From Euphorbia lathyris (taxonomy: Eukaryota > Streptophyta > Magnoliopsida > Malpighiales > Euphorbiaceae): a DNA stretch of 64,000 nucleotides. This document shows positions 35,578 through 45,883 of this stretch, one piece after another. The number at the start of each line of letters is the position of its first letter. Positions within the stretch are counted from its first letter, which is position 1. The stretch covers positions 109,458,807 through 109,522,806 of the forward strand of contig NC_088910.1 of the NCBI RefSeq assembly GCF_963576675.1, in the 5' to 3' direction. The notes beneath the pieces were generated by a model. It ran no database searches. It was not told where the DNA came from and saw only the letters and a program-made list of their open reading frames with translations. The translations under genes were made by a program, and so were the position numbers.

Positions 35578-37590
35578 CTAAGTAATAATGGGAGCATCCT
35601 CCTTTGGACTCTTCTCGCTTAGGGCACTTGCTTGGGAAGCCTCCTTCTCCACAGCCTCAGATACGCCTACCAAGGGTACCTCCTTTTCCACGAAAGATGT
35701 GGGACCAAGAGGAAGGGCGTTATCGGTGATCAGTTCTTCACCCGCCTTGGGGGGCACTTCCTCAAGCTCCACTAGCTTGACATTAGTGGGGGGTTTGCTT
35801 TCTTCCATGGGTCCCTTCATCCATCTCCGAACATAGTCGCGGAGGTAGTCCTTAGCGTCTGACATTTTGTTATATTTGGCTACGTCATCTGGGTCTGGGA
35901 CGGCGAACTGTGGATCTATGAAATTAATCTCGGGATACGCCAGAGAAAAGTACGCCATGAGCAGTTCGCCATAATAGAAAGCTTGCTCACCAGCCGTGTA
36001 CTTAGCTTCTCCTATAGCCTCCTCATGGTTCTTAGCGTCTGTCACGATCTTTTCCTTCAGCTTCTTAATCTCTGCGTCTTTAAGGGCCAAGGCGGATGTG
36101 GTAGAGGCAATGTTCGCATTGGCAAAAGCGATGTTTGCATTGGCATCCGCTACCTCTTTCTCCAACTTTTCAATGGTAGCCTTATCCGCCATGCCTTGAA
36201 GGAGCTCAGCCTCCATGGCACGTATGCGAGTATACATCTGTCGAAAACAAAGAGTTTCGTCAAAAGAAAAGAGCAAAGGAACAACTTTTTCTACAAAAAG
36301 AAATCCTTTTTAGTCGGGGGGCTTACCGTGAGGAGCTCCGTTTTCCGCTTTTGCGCATGAGTGGAACCGGGGATCTGGTTCTGATTCCTTTGCACTTCGC
36401 CCAACTGTCCCAGGGCCTCATCTAAGTCGTTTATAACGGACTCATTCTCCAGAGATCCTTGAGCGCCATACTTGGCGGACCAGTATCCGCCCAGATTAGG
36501 CTTCGCCATCTGCACAAACATTCAAGGATCAGAACTCAGATCTTAAACTTGATGAACAGGTAAACATAAAAAGGCGACCTACCTGTTCCATCTCCACCGC
36601 AGGCGTCGCGGACCTCATGGCATCCGCCATAAGCTTAAGACCTCCAGTAGCTGCAGGCTTCCTCCTTTTTAGTGGCGGCTCAACCACTGTTCCAGCGGGA
36701 CGTTTCGCGGTATCCTTTTGAGGATTCACCGCTTGATCTTTCCTACGCGCCTCAGCCTCTAGAAACTTCCTACGCTTCTCTGCAATAGCGTGATTGGCCT
36801 TAGATAAACCCCTGCCAAAGAAAACAATAAAGTAATCAAGGTTCAAGAAGAAATAAAAGTTACCTTGATCAAATTGCGCAATCTTTGAGTAAATGAACTG
36901 TTCCCCCTCTCCGCGAATCAAAGGAATGTCGCTCATTATGAAGGCTAAAGCATCCGCGTATGTCCAAGCATCCGCCTTGACCTTCTTCATGAGTTCCGCC
37001 ACCACCTCATCGCTATCGGTCAATATTCGCATATCGCCCATCATGTGTAAAGGCTTGGGATTCCAAAACGAGGGAAAACCCAGTGATTCGCCCTCTTTTA
37101 TCTTCACATAGAAGAATTTCTCATCCCAACAGTGGACATTGGACATCTTGTCACTGAATGGCGAATACACTCCAAATTTTGCGAAAGTGAGATAAGACTC
37201 GGACTTCCGTTTTGAAGGCTTATGGAAAGCTCTAAAGACACGGCCCGTGTATACAACTCCTAAATTTGAGGCGAGGTAGCAATCTAAAGCAATGTCCAAC
37301 CAACCATTAGGGTGTAGTTGGATGGCAGTAATATCGAAGTAAGAGAGGATATCCGCCATCATCTTTGGGAGAGGAAGTCGGAACCCTCTCTCTACATGAC
37401 TACTATATACGGTTAGAAAACCGCTAGGCGGACAGGAGGGTCGTTGATGAGCTTTGGTTAGCTGGGTCTCGTAATTATCGATCCAAAGGAAGCGATTCGC
37501 CAGATCCGCTAGATCCGCGGCACTCATACGAGACGGAGTAGACTCCGCTCGAGGATTCTTTTTCCTAGGTTGGGTAGAAGGAGAGGCCAT
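35578..37590 (-). pseudogene. Tat antisense accessory gene (putative gypsy-type transposon protein, PF04195-like)
   Basis: It runs against gag-pol. The first part, 36529-37590 (353 codons), has the motif order of the plant Transposase_28 / putative gypsy-type transposon family: GFLTVYSSHVERGFRLPLPK, ADILSYFDITAIQLHPNGW. The last part, 35578-36276, is a Glu/Ala/Lys-rich coiled coil. Intron-like borders join the blocks: AACAG/GTAGGT near 36581, a TGTGCAG acceptor near 36512, CACG/GTAAGC near 36327, and CGACAG near 36241. With these the parts would form one spliced protein. No stop interrupts the large exon, so it may still be coding. Known Tat/Ogre elements carry such extra antisense ORFs. Confidence 0.75.
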
Positions 37591-38156
37591 TGTTCCCGGA
37601 AAACACCTAGATTCAACGGCCGGCGAAATACCGGAGACAGAAGCATAAAGAATTTGACTTCTGGTTGAACGGGTCTAGTAGCGATTACACGCCGAGTTAC
37701 ACAACCCAGCTAAATCGGAGCTAACCGTGTCCTCGGAGGAAGATGAATTTTCCGATGACGAAGTGGTCCAACTAAAACTAACTACAATTTCATGAGGAGA
37801 AGCCGAATTAAAAAGCTCGAAGGTTGATCTAGAGGACGATGACGAACTCCTAAACATTCAGAGAAAAGTTAAACAGAAAAAGATGAACTTACATGTGAAA
37901 TCGAAAAGCTTTGAACGAAACTCTGAAATTCCCAGGAAAAGCTTCGAGCAATAAAGAAGAAAATGAAGACAAAATGGGGAAGAGAGAGAAAGCGAAGAAA
38001 GAAGAAGACGTCTTCTCTTTCCTAGGACAGTGCGCCCGTTACACGTGTCACTCCACGATTGGCATCGAACAGAGTGCTCATTAATACAGATGTTCATGAC
38101 GGCGCACGGAAGCTCAAAAGCCCTAAAGGACTTTAAGGGAACTTTGGGGGGGCTTC
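37591..38156. other. Tat 3' region with Ser-rich minus ORF and polypurine tract
   Basis: A 60-codon minus-strand frame (37675-37857) is half serine and could be an upstream exon or N-terminus of the antisense gene. A stop separates it from the main ORF. Just before the 3' LTR, AACTTTGGGGGGG (38140-38152) is the polypurine tract. Confidence 0.5.
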
Positions 38157-38637
38157 TGATAACATTGAGATATTATCCCGAGGACCGAAAGGGATATTCA
38201 CCTAAAGAACACCGCGTATCGGTCCCCAAAGAAGATCTGGCTGGCGGATCTCCTTGATCCAGCTCGAGGGGATCCGCTGGCGAACCTATAAGGCGAATCT
38301 CCACAATTCCTTGATTCGCCATTGTAACGGCTAAGCCGACTCGACCATGAAGGCCATTAATAAGCTATCAATTAGCTAACCGCCAGCTTAAAGGCAACCA
38401 GTAACCGCCATTAATGGAACATTAATGGAGACTTTCTAGTTACTGAAGGTTACAACTCCCTAGCTATATATAGCCTACATCTCAGGCTATCAAGGTACAC
38501 ATTCACTTACCCTTTGTCAATTCAGTTTGTTCTCTTGTTCTACCTTACTGACTTTGGCATCGGAGCTTCCCCCCGTCGAACCCAACGACGCCCCCCACAG
38601 GGACGGAAGCTGATCGGAATTTCTCCACAAGTCATCA
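38157..38637 (+). repeat. Tat 3' LTR
   Basis: 481 bp, same ends as the 5' LTR, followed by TSD CCTCT. Differences from the 5' LTR lie mainly in the first 200 bp. Confidence 0.93.
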
Positions 38638-38642
38638 CCTCT

Positions 38643-39390
38643 CTACTTGCTAATTAGCTTGCACTCTTCCTATGTACTAGGCTTGGTTGTATTCCTTATT
38701 CACGCTTTCCATATTTATAATATATGATTTGCAATTTCTGTTTCTATATACGTGTTGATGTTTATTGCTTGTTTTGATGCTCGTAATTGACTATTGTGTA
38801 GGGGAACGCGATTTTTGATGCCATTCGGGCTATCTTTAGGGATTCATATAGGTGTTGCCTTACCAGAAGTGACAAACCGGAAATCGTAGGAATTGACACA
38901 CCATGGAACTTACGGGCCCTAGTTTCTAATCCCCAGCATTAGACACGCCTTGACTAGGAACCACGTAGTCTAAGTACTTCACGGGTCGGTCGAATTACAC
39001 GTAGTCGTCTTTGCAAGAGTAAATCGTCAATCGAATATATTCGGAGTCATTGCCTTTTATATTTATAACTTATCGTCGCCCATTTCATTCCGTGGAGTTT
39101 TCGTTACATAAATCTGTTTCGCCCATAGTTAGGAGTAGTTTGCAATTGTGTCTTACTTTACCCAAAGTAATCACCGCTTAAATAACATACGAAACCGAGT
39201 CGTCTAATACTTGTAATTATAAATCCCGTGGATTTGATACCCGGTCTTAACCGGATTATTACTTGATACGACGGGGTACACTTGCCCCTAAGTAGTCGTT
39301 GTGTCTAGTGGAGTTAGAGCATTTAAAAGATCACATCCATAGTCATAGCACATTCACCGCAATACACATTTCATCATTAGAAGAAGATCA
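38643..39390 (+). repeat. Athila 5' LTR, second part
   Basis: Continuation of 27737-28726 after the Tat insertion. It ends ATTAGAAGAAGATCA, followed four bases later by a primer-like TAGGCGCCG. No ORF or further feature seen in it. Confidence 0.7.
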
Positions 39391-39493
39391 ACGCTAGGCG
39401 CCGCGCCCATTACGAGTATAGCTTTCCTCGTAATATTCAGCATTACTAGGCCCAATATGAGACCTAAAATGTTGTTGAGGTGGTGGGACTTGA
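39391..39493 (+). other. Athila primer region and deletion junction
   Basis: ACGCTAGGCGCCGCGCCC is a degenerate form of the Athila primer region (TGGCGCCGTTGCC type). Within about 100 bp the sequence is already integrase, so gag, protease, RT and RNase H (normally over 4 kb) are deleted here. Confidence 0.6.
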
Positions 39494-40350
39494 ATGGGTT
39501 CTGGGCTAATCCTATCGCCACGCTCGTGTTGTGATAAGTGTCAAAGAGTAGGTAATTTAGGTAGAAGAGATGAAATGCCCCTTAATAGCATATTGGAGGT
39601 TGAAATCTTCGATGTGTGGGGAATTGACTTTATGGGTCCTTTTCCTTCTTCTTTTAGCCAAAACTATATTTTAGTAGACGTAGACTATGTTTCTAAGTGG
39701 GTTGAAGCTATTACAACCCCAACTAATAATGCTAAGGTAGTTGTTAAGTTTTTGAAAGATATATTTTTTGGATTTGGTGTTCCTAGAACAATGATAAGCG
39801 ATGGAAGTACTCATTTTATTAACAAGTTTTTGATATTAGAGAAAACAGTTTCATCTTCTAGAAGAGATTGGTCTCAAAAGCTTGACGATGTGATTTGGGC
39901 ATACCATACCGCATTTAAAACACATATAGGAATGACACCATATAGGTTAGTCTATGGTAAAGCTTGTCATTTATCGGTAGAATTAGAGCATAAGGGATTT
40001 TAGGCAATTAAAACCCTAAATTATGATTTACAAATTGTCGGTAGAAAGCGTTTGTTAGATTTAAATGAATTGGATGAGTTACGTTTCTTGTCCTATGAAA
40101 ATGCTAAGATGTACAAAGAGAAAGTGAAAAAATGACATGATGCTAGAATTAAGGATAAATCTTTCGAGATTGGGGATAAAGTTTTACTTTTCAATTCCCG
40201 ATTGAGGTTGTTTCTAAGTAAGTTAAAGTCTAGATGGGCATGACCATATTTAGTTGTAAATATGTTTGATCACGGAGCTTTAGAATTGGAAAATCCTAAG
40301 GGTGAACGATTCAAGGCTAACAGTCATTGTCGTAAGATTTATTTTGATTG
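39494..40350 (+). pseudogene. Athila integrase remnant
   Basis: Recognisable as Athila: [17 protein letters not shown] (zinc-finger Cys pair), [36 protein letters not shown]. It then jumps from FINKFLI to [18 protein letters not shown], skipping the roughly 45 residues that hold the third catalytic residue (Glu). The C-terminal part continues to about 40350 with stops where Trp or Gly is expected (TAG 40002, TGA 40135, TGA near 40243), consistent with G-to-A change. It cannot make an active integrase. Confidence 0.85.
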
Positions 40351-40601
40351 AAATCTGGTAAAGGTAATTGATTTTGTCCAAAATTTAGTTTCTACTTGAG
40401 GATTCTTAAGGAGTATCACATTTTTAAGTTTTTAGTTTTTGGTATTTAGTTTTTACATTTCATTTTTAGTTTACTTTATACATTATGAAATAATAGTTAG
40501 ATTAGAAATAATGTTTGATCATTAAAAGATATAAAAAAAATAAATTAGGTACCTTAATTATTAGTAATAAATTAGAAAAGTGTCTTTAGTGATTTTAAAA
40601 A
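40351..40601 (+). other. Athila post-integrase spacer
   Basis: AT-rich non-coding sequence. It ends in TTTTAAAAA (40593-40601), the left copy of the MULE target duplication. Confidence 0.6.
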
Positions 40602-40724
40602 GGGACAATTACAAAACTAGCACATTTTAAGGTGTTAGTTTTCTTTTCTAACTCTCTTTGAAAAACTCACCAAAACTAACACATTTCATTAACTAAATTC
40701 CAACGTTGCCCTCATCTCTAACCT
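40602..40724 (+). repeat. MULE left terminal inverted repeat
   Basis: It matches the reverse complement of 59584-59706 over about 123 bp, with mismatches near positions 23, 104, 109 and 122. Pairing is lost beyond TCTCTAACC. Confidence 0.92.
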
Positions 40725-40880
40725 TTTATAACGTTGTCTTTCCCCCCATTTTCCTCTTTTTTTCGCGCGCTCGTTCTCGTTCTCGCTCTCTCTCTCTCTA
40801 AAGAACAAATTAATTTACAGACAACGATCAACAATCAATCCAACTCATAGTTTGTGCTTCAAGATTTTATAAACAATCAT
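40725..40880 (+). promoter_or_regulatory. MULE 5' promoter and leader
   Basis: Contains a pyrimidine-rich CGCGCGCTCGTTCTCG...CTCTCTCTCT tract (about 40766-40798), typical of plant core promoters and leaders, then a short non-coding exon ending CAATCAT at 40880, where the GTAAGT donor follows. Confidence 0.5.
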
Positions 40881-41087
40881 GTAAGTTTTTCATTTATTTA
40901 CAATATTTAAAGCTTCGTCCTATTCATTGTTAAGATGTAGCATTTTGTTTCTCTAAAACCCAATGTATATCGTTGCTGTTGCCTTTTCATGTTATTCCTG
41001 TTCGTGCGAATCCCTAAAAACAGTGATATTGTTGTAGGAATATGCATTTGATTTGGAACTTCACTCTGCGGGTTTTTTCCCGAAAGG

Positions 41088-41200
41088 GTCGATATCCGTC
41101 GATATATTATGAATATCGACATATATCCGTCGATATCTTATGAATATCGACAGACATATCAGCGTCGATAGTTGATGAATATCGACGGATATCGACCTTG
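41088..41200. repeat. TATCGA/TCGATA cluster 1 in the MULE
   Basis: Eight occurrences in 113 bp in alternating orientation (GTCGATATCC, GAATATCGACA, ...), forming imperfect hairpins of the type GTCGATAT...ATATCGAC. Confidence 0.85.
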
Positions 41201-41438
41201 ATTAAATGTGATTTTCCATTCTAAATCATAATATTCAAACACAAAACACATAAAACATAGATACGAACAATATTTTTATATTAAAATAAAGAAAAAAATA
41301 CATAAAACGAAAAAAAAAACGAAAAAAAACACAATAAAACATAATAGAAAAACACAAAACACATAAAACAAAAGAGAAACAAACACAAAACACATAATAA
41401 TAAAAGTACGTAAACATTAAAAACAAAAAATACATAAA

Positions 41439-41719
41439 CTAAACATTCAGGTACTCAAGACCCAAAAGGGCGTCATCATAGTCCATTTTGGACTTCTCCA
41501 ACTGCCTTTTGAGGCGCCTAATTGTCCTTCTGAGCCGCCTATTTTTTTCTTTAACTAAATCCAGATGGTCAGCCATCTCCTCTGCAGCGAAAGACATGGT
41601 GTGCGCCATGCCCCTCATGAATCGGATTATTTCGTGTCTCCCTCACGGAACGATTCGCTGAATGTAGCTATTAATGCGTCGAACTCAAGGAGAGGAGGTG
41701 GTGGTGGCGACGCTTCCAT
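41439..41719 (-). pseudogene. Small antisense gene in the MULE intron (coiled-coil, frameshifted)
   Basis: Minus strand, ATG at 41719: MEASPPPPPLLEFDALIA, then FSESFREGDT. A one-base frameshift near 41632 leads to IIRFMRGMAHTMSFAAEEM and a basic leucine-rich helix (VKEKNRRLRRTIRRLKR), ending LGLEYLNV and stop at 41439. The total is about 92 residues. The heptad pattern suggests a coiled coil. A TATA box sits about 70 bp upstream. I do not recognise the family. It could be a third element gene or a captured fragment. Confidence 0.6.
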
Positions 41720-41783
41720 TTTTGGATAAACTAGAGTGTTTAAGAGTTTACTAGAATGAATAAACTATGAACAGACAAAGCGT

Positions 41784-41793
41784 CTATTTATAG
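41784..41793 (-). promoter_or_regulatory. TATA box of the small antisense gene
   Basis: Minus-strand CTATAAATAG, 65-75 bp upstream of the ATG at 41719. It gives the small ORF a plausible promoter of its own. Confidence 0.6.
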
Positions 41794-41947
41794 GAGAAAG
41801 AACCGTAATGTTCATGGGGAATCTCAACAGACAAGCCTCAGATTTAATGCTTAGAGTGATATTCGAAGAAGAGTGAAAGTCAAAGTAATCATTACCTACA
41901 TTTAATGCTTATTAACAGATCATTCTAGAAAAACGTCTTTTGATCTT

Positions 41948-42104
41948 TCATCGATATCTGTCGATATATGATCACTATCGACATCTATAAGCAGAATGCA
42001 TCGTAGATATATGTCAAATATCGACGGAGTAGTCAGTCTTATGTGTCGATATGTGCCGATATCTGTCGATATTTATGTTGTATCGACATATATCGACGTA
42101 TCAT
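41948..42104. repeat. TATCGA/TCGATA cluster 2 in the MULE
   Basis: Eight occurrences in about 157 bp, again in both orientations. It lies 155-320 bp upstream of the small antisense gene's TATA box and directly before the mudrA start region. Confidence 0.85.
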
Positions 42105-42205
42105 ATATTTTGAAATGTGTATACCATGATATGTTTCGGTGGCTTTCTTTGTTAAGTTACAAATAATATATAATTTACTTCTGTTTTTTATGATAATGCA
42201 GAAAT

Positions 42206-42826
42206 ATGTCCACCCTGAACACTTGTCTGTGTATGCTTTCGTGGGATGGAGAATGGAAAAAAGAGGGGGACATGGACACAATGATATACGTTGGTGGTCA
42301 ATCGAAGGTGCTCCATTTTTCAACGCCAACTGATTATCAAACTTTGAGAGATAGAATTCGCGCTTCGTTGAACGTTGATGCAACCTGTTTTGACATACAA
42401 ATGGCAATGCACACAACATACGGTCCAAATAAACTTTTTGGAAGATTAGTTGACATAGTGGATGATAGTGATATTGCTGGATTCGTTGAGTTTTGTCGAT
42501 GGAATAAACCCGATGTGATGCCATTATATGTTTCTATGACTCCTCGAACAAGTGTTGCAGAAGTAAGGCGACCAATTGTTGCTGAAGTACGGCGACCAAG
42601 TGTTGCGGAAGTAAGACGAACAATTATTGCCGAAGTAAGACGACCAATTGTTGCTGAAGTATGGCCACAAAATGTTGCTGAAGTAGAGGCAACCAGAATA
42701 AGTTCTTGTGTTCCCAACATAGCAATTGAGACTCGTGCTCCGGCAAAACATGTCATAAATCCATATACCCAATCTCCTCTTGGGCTAGACGATATTACAT
42801 TGGATCACAATTGTGGGTATGAGAAT
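42206..42826 (+). pseudogene. mudrA: MULE mudrA N-terminal part
   Basis: The start MSTLNTCLCMLSWDGEWKK follows the intron acceptor. The first 110 residues resemble the PB1-like N-terminal region of plant MULE transposases (VLHFSTPTDYQTLRDRI). They are followed by six 8-residue repeats (VAEVRRPI and variants) and a linker. The frame continues across the LTR insertion at 42827: GYEN here joins VVNGDDQGYG at 45889 when one AGAAT is removed. Uninterrupted apart from the insertion. Confidence 0.85.
42554..42697 (+). repeat. 24-bp coding tandem repeat in mudrA (six units)
   Basis: Six units of GTTGCNGAAGTANGRCGACC plus four bases, diverging towards the end. They encode VAEVRRPI, VAEVRRPS, VAEVRRTI, IAEVRRPI, VAEVWPQN and VAEVEATR. 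Confidence 0.9.
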
Positions 42827-43927
42827 TGTTGAGCGATTTCCGCAAGTGCACGGTATACGCTTGTAGTAATAAAAGATATCGAACCCACAGGGAACGCTTT
42901 TTAACTAAAACTTTATTTAATTCGGTTTAATCACGTGTTTAGGTTTAATAAAAGAAATACGTTTAGTTGATGGAATAGGTTTTGGTAAATTAGGATTAGA
43001 TAGAAGGATTATATCGAGTTTAGAGAACAATTCCGTTTCGGAATTTTGATTATAAAACAAATACTTCCGTAATTGGAATAAAATAGAACTTATTTTCATA
43101 AAGCAAAGAAAGCAACTTTAACTTTGTGAGATTATGGATATGTAACAATATAGCGATATACTCAATTAAATGGCTTCGAACCATAGAAATCCCCCTGGTG
43201 TTGAGGTGATTCCTACCTTAATCAAACTAGTGTTTTATTTCTGATAAGCCGCGATCAGCGATCATGTCATCCATAAAAACTAAATTTGTTAAGTGTTTAA
43301 CAAAGTTCTTATATAAATAAGATGGAATAGAACGTTTTAATAAAAACACCAATTTATCATTTTTGAAAATCATTTTGTCAGAACAATATCAAAATAACAA
43401 CAGTAAGAATGTATTGAATAAATAAGTATATCATTAATGAAATGTGAATTTTCACAAGTTAACAGAGAAGTAAAAACTTGGATAGCATTGCAACGAAAAC
43501 TTTGAGATCCGGGTCGTCAATCTTTCTCTCAAACTCCGTAGGTGCGTCAAACCTCATACGCTTCAGCCGTCAATTCTTCTCGCTAGATCTTCGGAATAGA
43601 GACTGATCTCGTCCACTATCAGAATGAAAACTAAACTAATATTGTTTTTATAACTAATCTAATAACAATTCGTGTACAGCACGATTGTTTACAGAAATGA
43701 AATCTAACTTTCTGATTCTTTTCTGAATCAGAAACTCAACATAACAACTTTCTTCTCTAATTTCTCTAACTTTTCCAACCTCTTCAATTCTGAAATGGAT
43801 CACTTATTTATAGTTGTTGAAGGGTTGTAAATGATGGGTCGTGTCTGCTGGTGAAGGGTTGCTTTTATCCGAACGAACAGACGCGTTTTTCCGATTTAAA
43901 CATGTGTTTTGTGTGCAGGAAGGTTCG

Positions 43928-44095
43928 CTGTCGCGACTGAGATTCTGAAAATCTCAGTCGCGACAGGGGGTATAGGGGCGAGTTTGAAACTTCGTTTTTC
44001 CCCCGAGCTGGTCTCCGCAAGTCGCGACTGAGATTCTCAAAATCTCAATCGCGACAGAGAGATGATTCCCTGTCTCTCGACTGCTTTTCGTCCTC
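43928..44095. repeat. Long palindromes in LTR of element 1
   Basis: GTCGCGACTGAGATTCTG runs into AAAATCTCAGTCGCGAC at 43930-43964, nearly perfect over 35 bp, and again near 44030-44063 with two changes. The surrounding CG-rich block lies about 115-290 bp upstream of the TATA box in element orientation. The truncated LTR copy begins within the same motif at 45594. Confidence 0.88.
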
Positions 44096-44333
44096 CTCGA
44101 GCGTTCTTCTGACTGATATGCATTCTCGGTATGTTTTTAAGGTTTTTCCTCCATTTTAGCTCCGTTTTAGCTCTGTTTTCACTCCTATTTGGATTTTACC
44201 AAATATTTAGGTACCTTGCATCAAAGAAGTAAATAAAGGCGTAAAAGTATTCCAAATGAATAGAATTAGCATGAATTCAATGTAAATTTAACGTATTTAT
44301 ATATGATATTTTAGGTATATTTTGGGCTTAACA

Positions 44334-45593
44334 AACTCCCACACTTAAGCTTTTGCTAGTCCCGAGCAAAATTTCACTGAATTTATTCTTTAATCAATCT
44401 CTTTATAAATAGAATATATATCTATATATTCCTCTTTAAATTAGTTAAACCGAAAGATAAACTTTTCATGGTAAATTTATACGCAAAGTATCAAACTAGC
44501 TAGTAGAAAAGAGATATATCACTCGTCTTGTATTTCAATTTTTATATTGAAGTATTCGGGACGGTATAAGCACGCATGTTTTTTAATCTTTCGTCTCAAG
44601 GCATTTCTAAGCACAAAATTTCCTTTCCCAAACCTAAACTATTACAAATATAGATTTATTAAGGACTTAGGTTTAATATATTTGCTTAGTTACGCCCAAG
44701 ATAAGGGTGGTCTCGATCGTAACTTTATACGCATTTGATTTCGTGTTCGTTTAAGAGGTACCGACCATGTCATGGGTGGACGCAATCGTTACTTAAAACT
44801 TTAAACACGTTTAATTTTGCTTTAATTTTTAACGTTCCTTTCATACCTCGACCGTGATAAGGGTGGTCGCAATCGTGGCCAAAAGTAAACGGTACTTAAT
44901 GTTCTTCCCTTTCATACCTCGATTGTGATAAGGTTGGTCTCAATCGTGGCCAAAAGTTAAGAATACGACTACTTGATTAAATTAACATGAAAATAAAATT
45001 GGGAAAGAAAAATAGCACATTCATCCTATATTGACTTGAAATTCAACATGTATTATGGCTAAAGTTTCCTTAAAAACTTCAATTGGTTTTTAATGTAAGA
45101 CGAAAAATAATATCGAGCTAAAAAGCTAAAGTTGTTAGTTCGATTTATGCCTATAAACCTAATTGAAAATTGAAAATAAGATTTATATTTATCATGAATT
45201 CATGATATAAAGTAGAGATTTGAAACTAAAGAAATTTTACTTATATACATTTACTCGAGACGTTTTTGATAAAATCGTATCGGAGATTTGCAAAAATATT
45301 TGTAAAAATATAGCCCGTATAGAAATATTATTTCTATCAATAATGATAACCTTAAAATATGCTTAACATTATTTTGAAAGTTAAAATGTTTGAAAACATA
45401 TGAAATATTTACTTTAACAAAAATTTATCCTTTATGAAAAATTGCTATTATTTGTGAAAAGTGTTGCACATAATAAGCAAAAATGTTGCATTTTTTTTGT
45501 TTGAAAATGTTGCATATTATATTTGGCTTAAAATTGAATAACAAAATGCATTTATACTTTAAATAAATAGCATTCATTCTCATTCGTGCATAT
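44334..45593 (-). other. Internal region of LTR element 1
   Basis: Very AT-rich, non-coding. Between 44690 and 44960 a degenerate unit containing GATAAGGGTGGTC...CAATCGTGGCC occurs about four times. Nothing else recognised. Confidence 0.6.
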
Positions 45594-45883
45594 CTCAGTC
45601 GCGACAGAGAGATGATTCCCTGTCTCTCGACTGCTTTTCGTCCTCCTCGAGCGTTCTTCTGACTGATATGCATTCTCGGTATGTTTTTAAGGTTTTTCCT
45701 CCATTTTAGCTCCGTTTTAGCTCTGTTTTCGCTCCTATTTGGATTTTACCAAATATTTAGGTACCTTGCATCAAAGAAGTAAATAAAGGCGTAAAAGTAT
45801 TCCAAATTAATAGAATTAGCATGATTTCAATGTAAATTTAACGTATTTATATATGATATTTTAGGTATATTTTCGGCTTAACA

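Larger units (their letters stand above)
28727..38637 (+). mobile_element. Tat/Retand-type Gypsy retrotransposon
   Basis: 481-bp LTRs (28727-29207; 38157-38637) start TGATAACATT and end AAGTCATCA. The TSD is CCTCT (28722-28726; 38638-38642). Inside are gag, pol with two RNase H domains, and an antisense accessory gene before the 3' LTR. By hand count the LTRs differ at about 10 of 481 positions (about 2%), so insertion is fairly recent. The words GGCGGATC and GATTCGCC recur throughout, in LTRs, genes and spacers. Confidence 0.93.
40881..42201 (+). other. Putative 5' intron of mudrA holding TATCGA clusters
   Basis: Bounded by AT/GTAAGT at 40881 and ATAATGCAG at 42201. The mudrA start codon is 5 bp after the acceptor. 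The intron contains two clusters of the 6-mer TATCGA/TCGATA (41088-41200, eight copies; 41948-42104, eight copies). Between them is a minus-strand gene with its own TATA box (41439-41793). The stretch 41240-41430 is A-rich on plus with no coding sense. Confidence 0.6.
42827..45883 (-). mobile_element. Non-autonomous LTR element 1 in the MULE (5' LTR truncated)
   Basis: TSD AGAAT (42822-42826; 45884-45888), outer ends TGTTGAGC...CTTAACA. Left LTR 42827-44333 (1507 bp). The right copy retains only the first 290 bp of the LTR (45594-45883). The internal region 44334-45593 has a purine tract (complement of 44334-44346, GTGTGGGAGTT) next to the left LTR, so the element reads on minus. A TATA box (minus CTATAAATAAG, about 43804-43815) lies in the LTR. 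No ORF of note. The 5' LTR remainder, primer site and genes are deleted. Confidence 0.85.

Noticed and set aside
36812..36863. A possible 52-bp intron in the Tat antisense gene (AAG/GTAACT...TTTGGCAG)
   Set aside because: Too short for a typical plant intron, and splicing it would shift the frame out of the conserved-looking downstream KANHAIAEKRR sequence.
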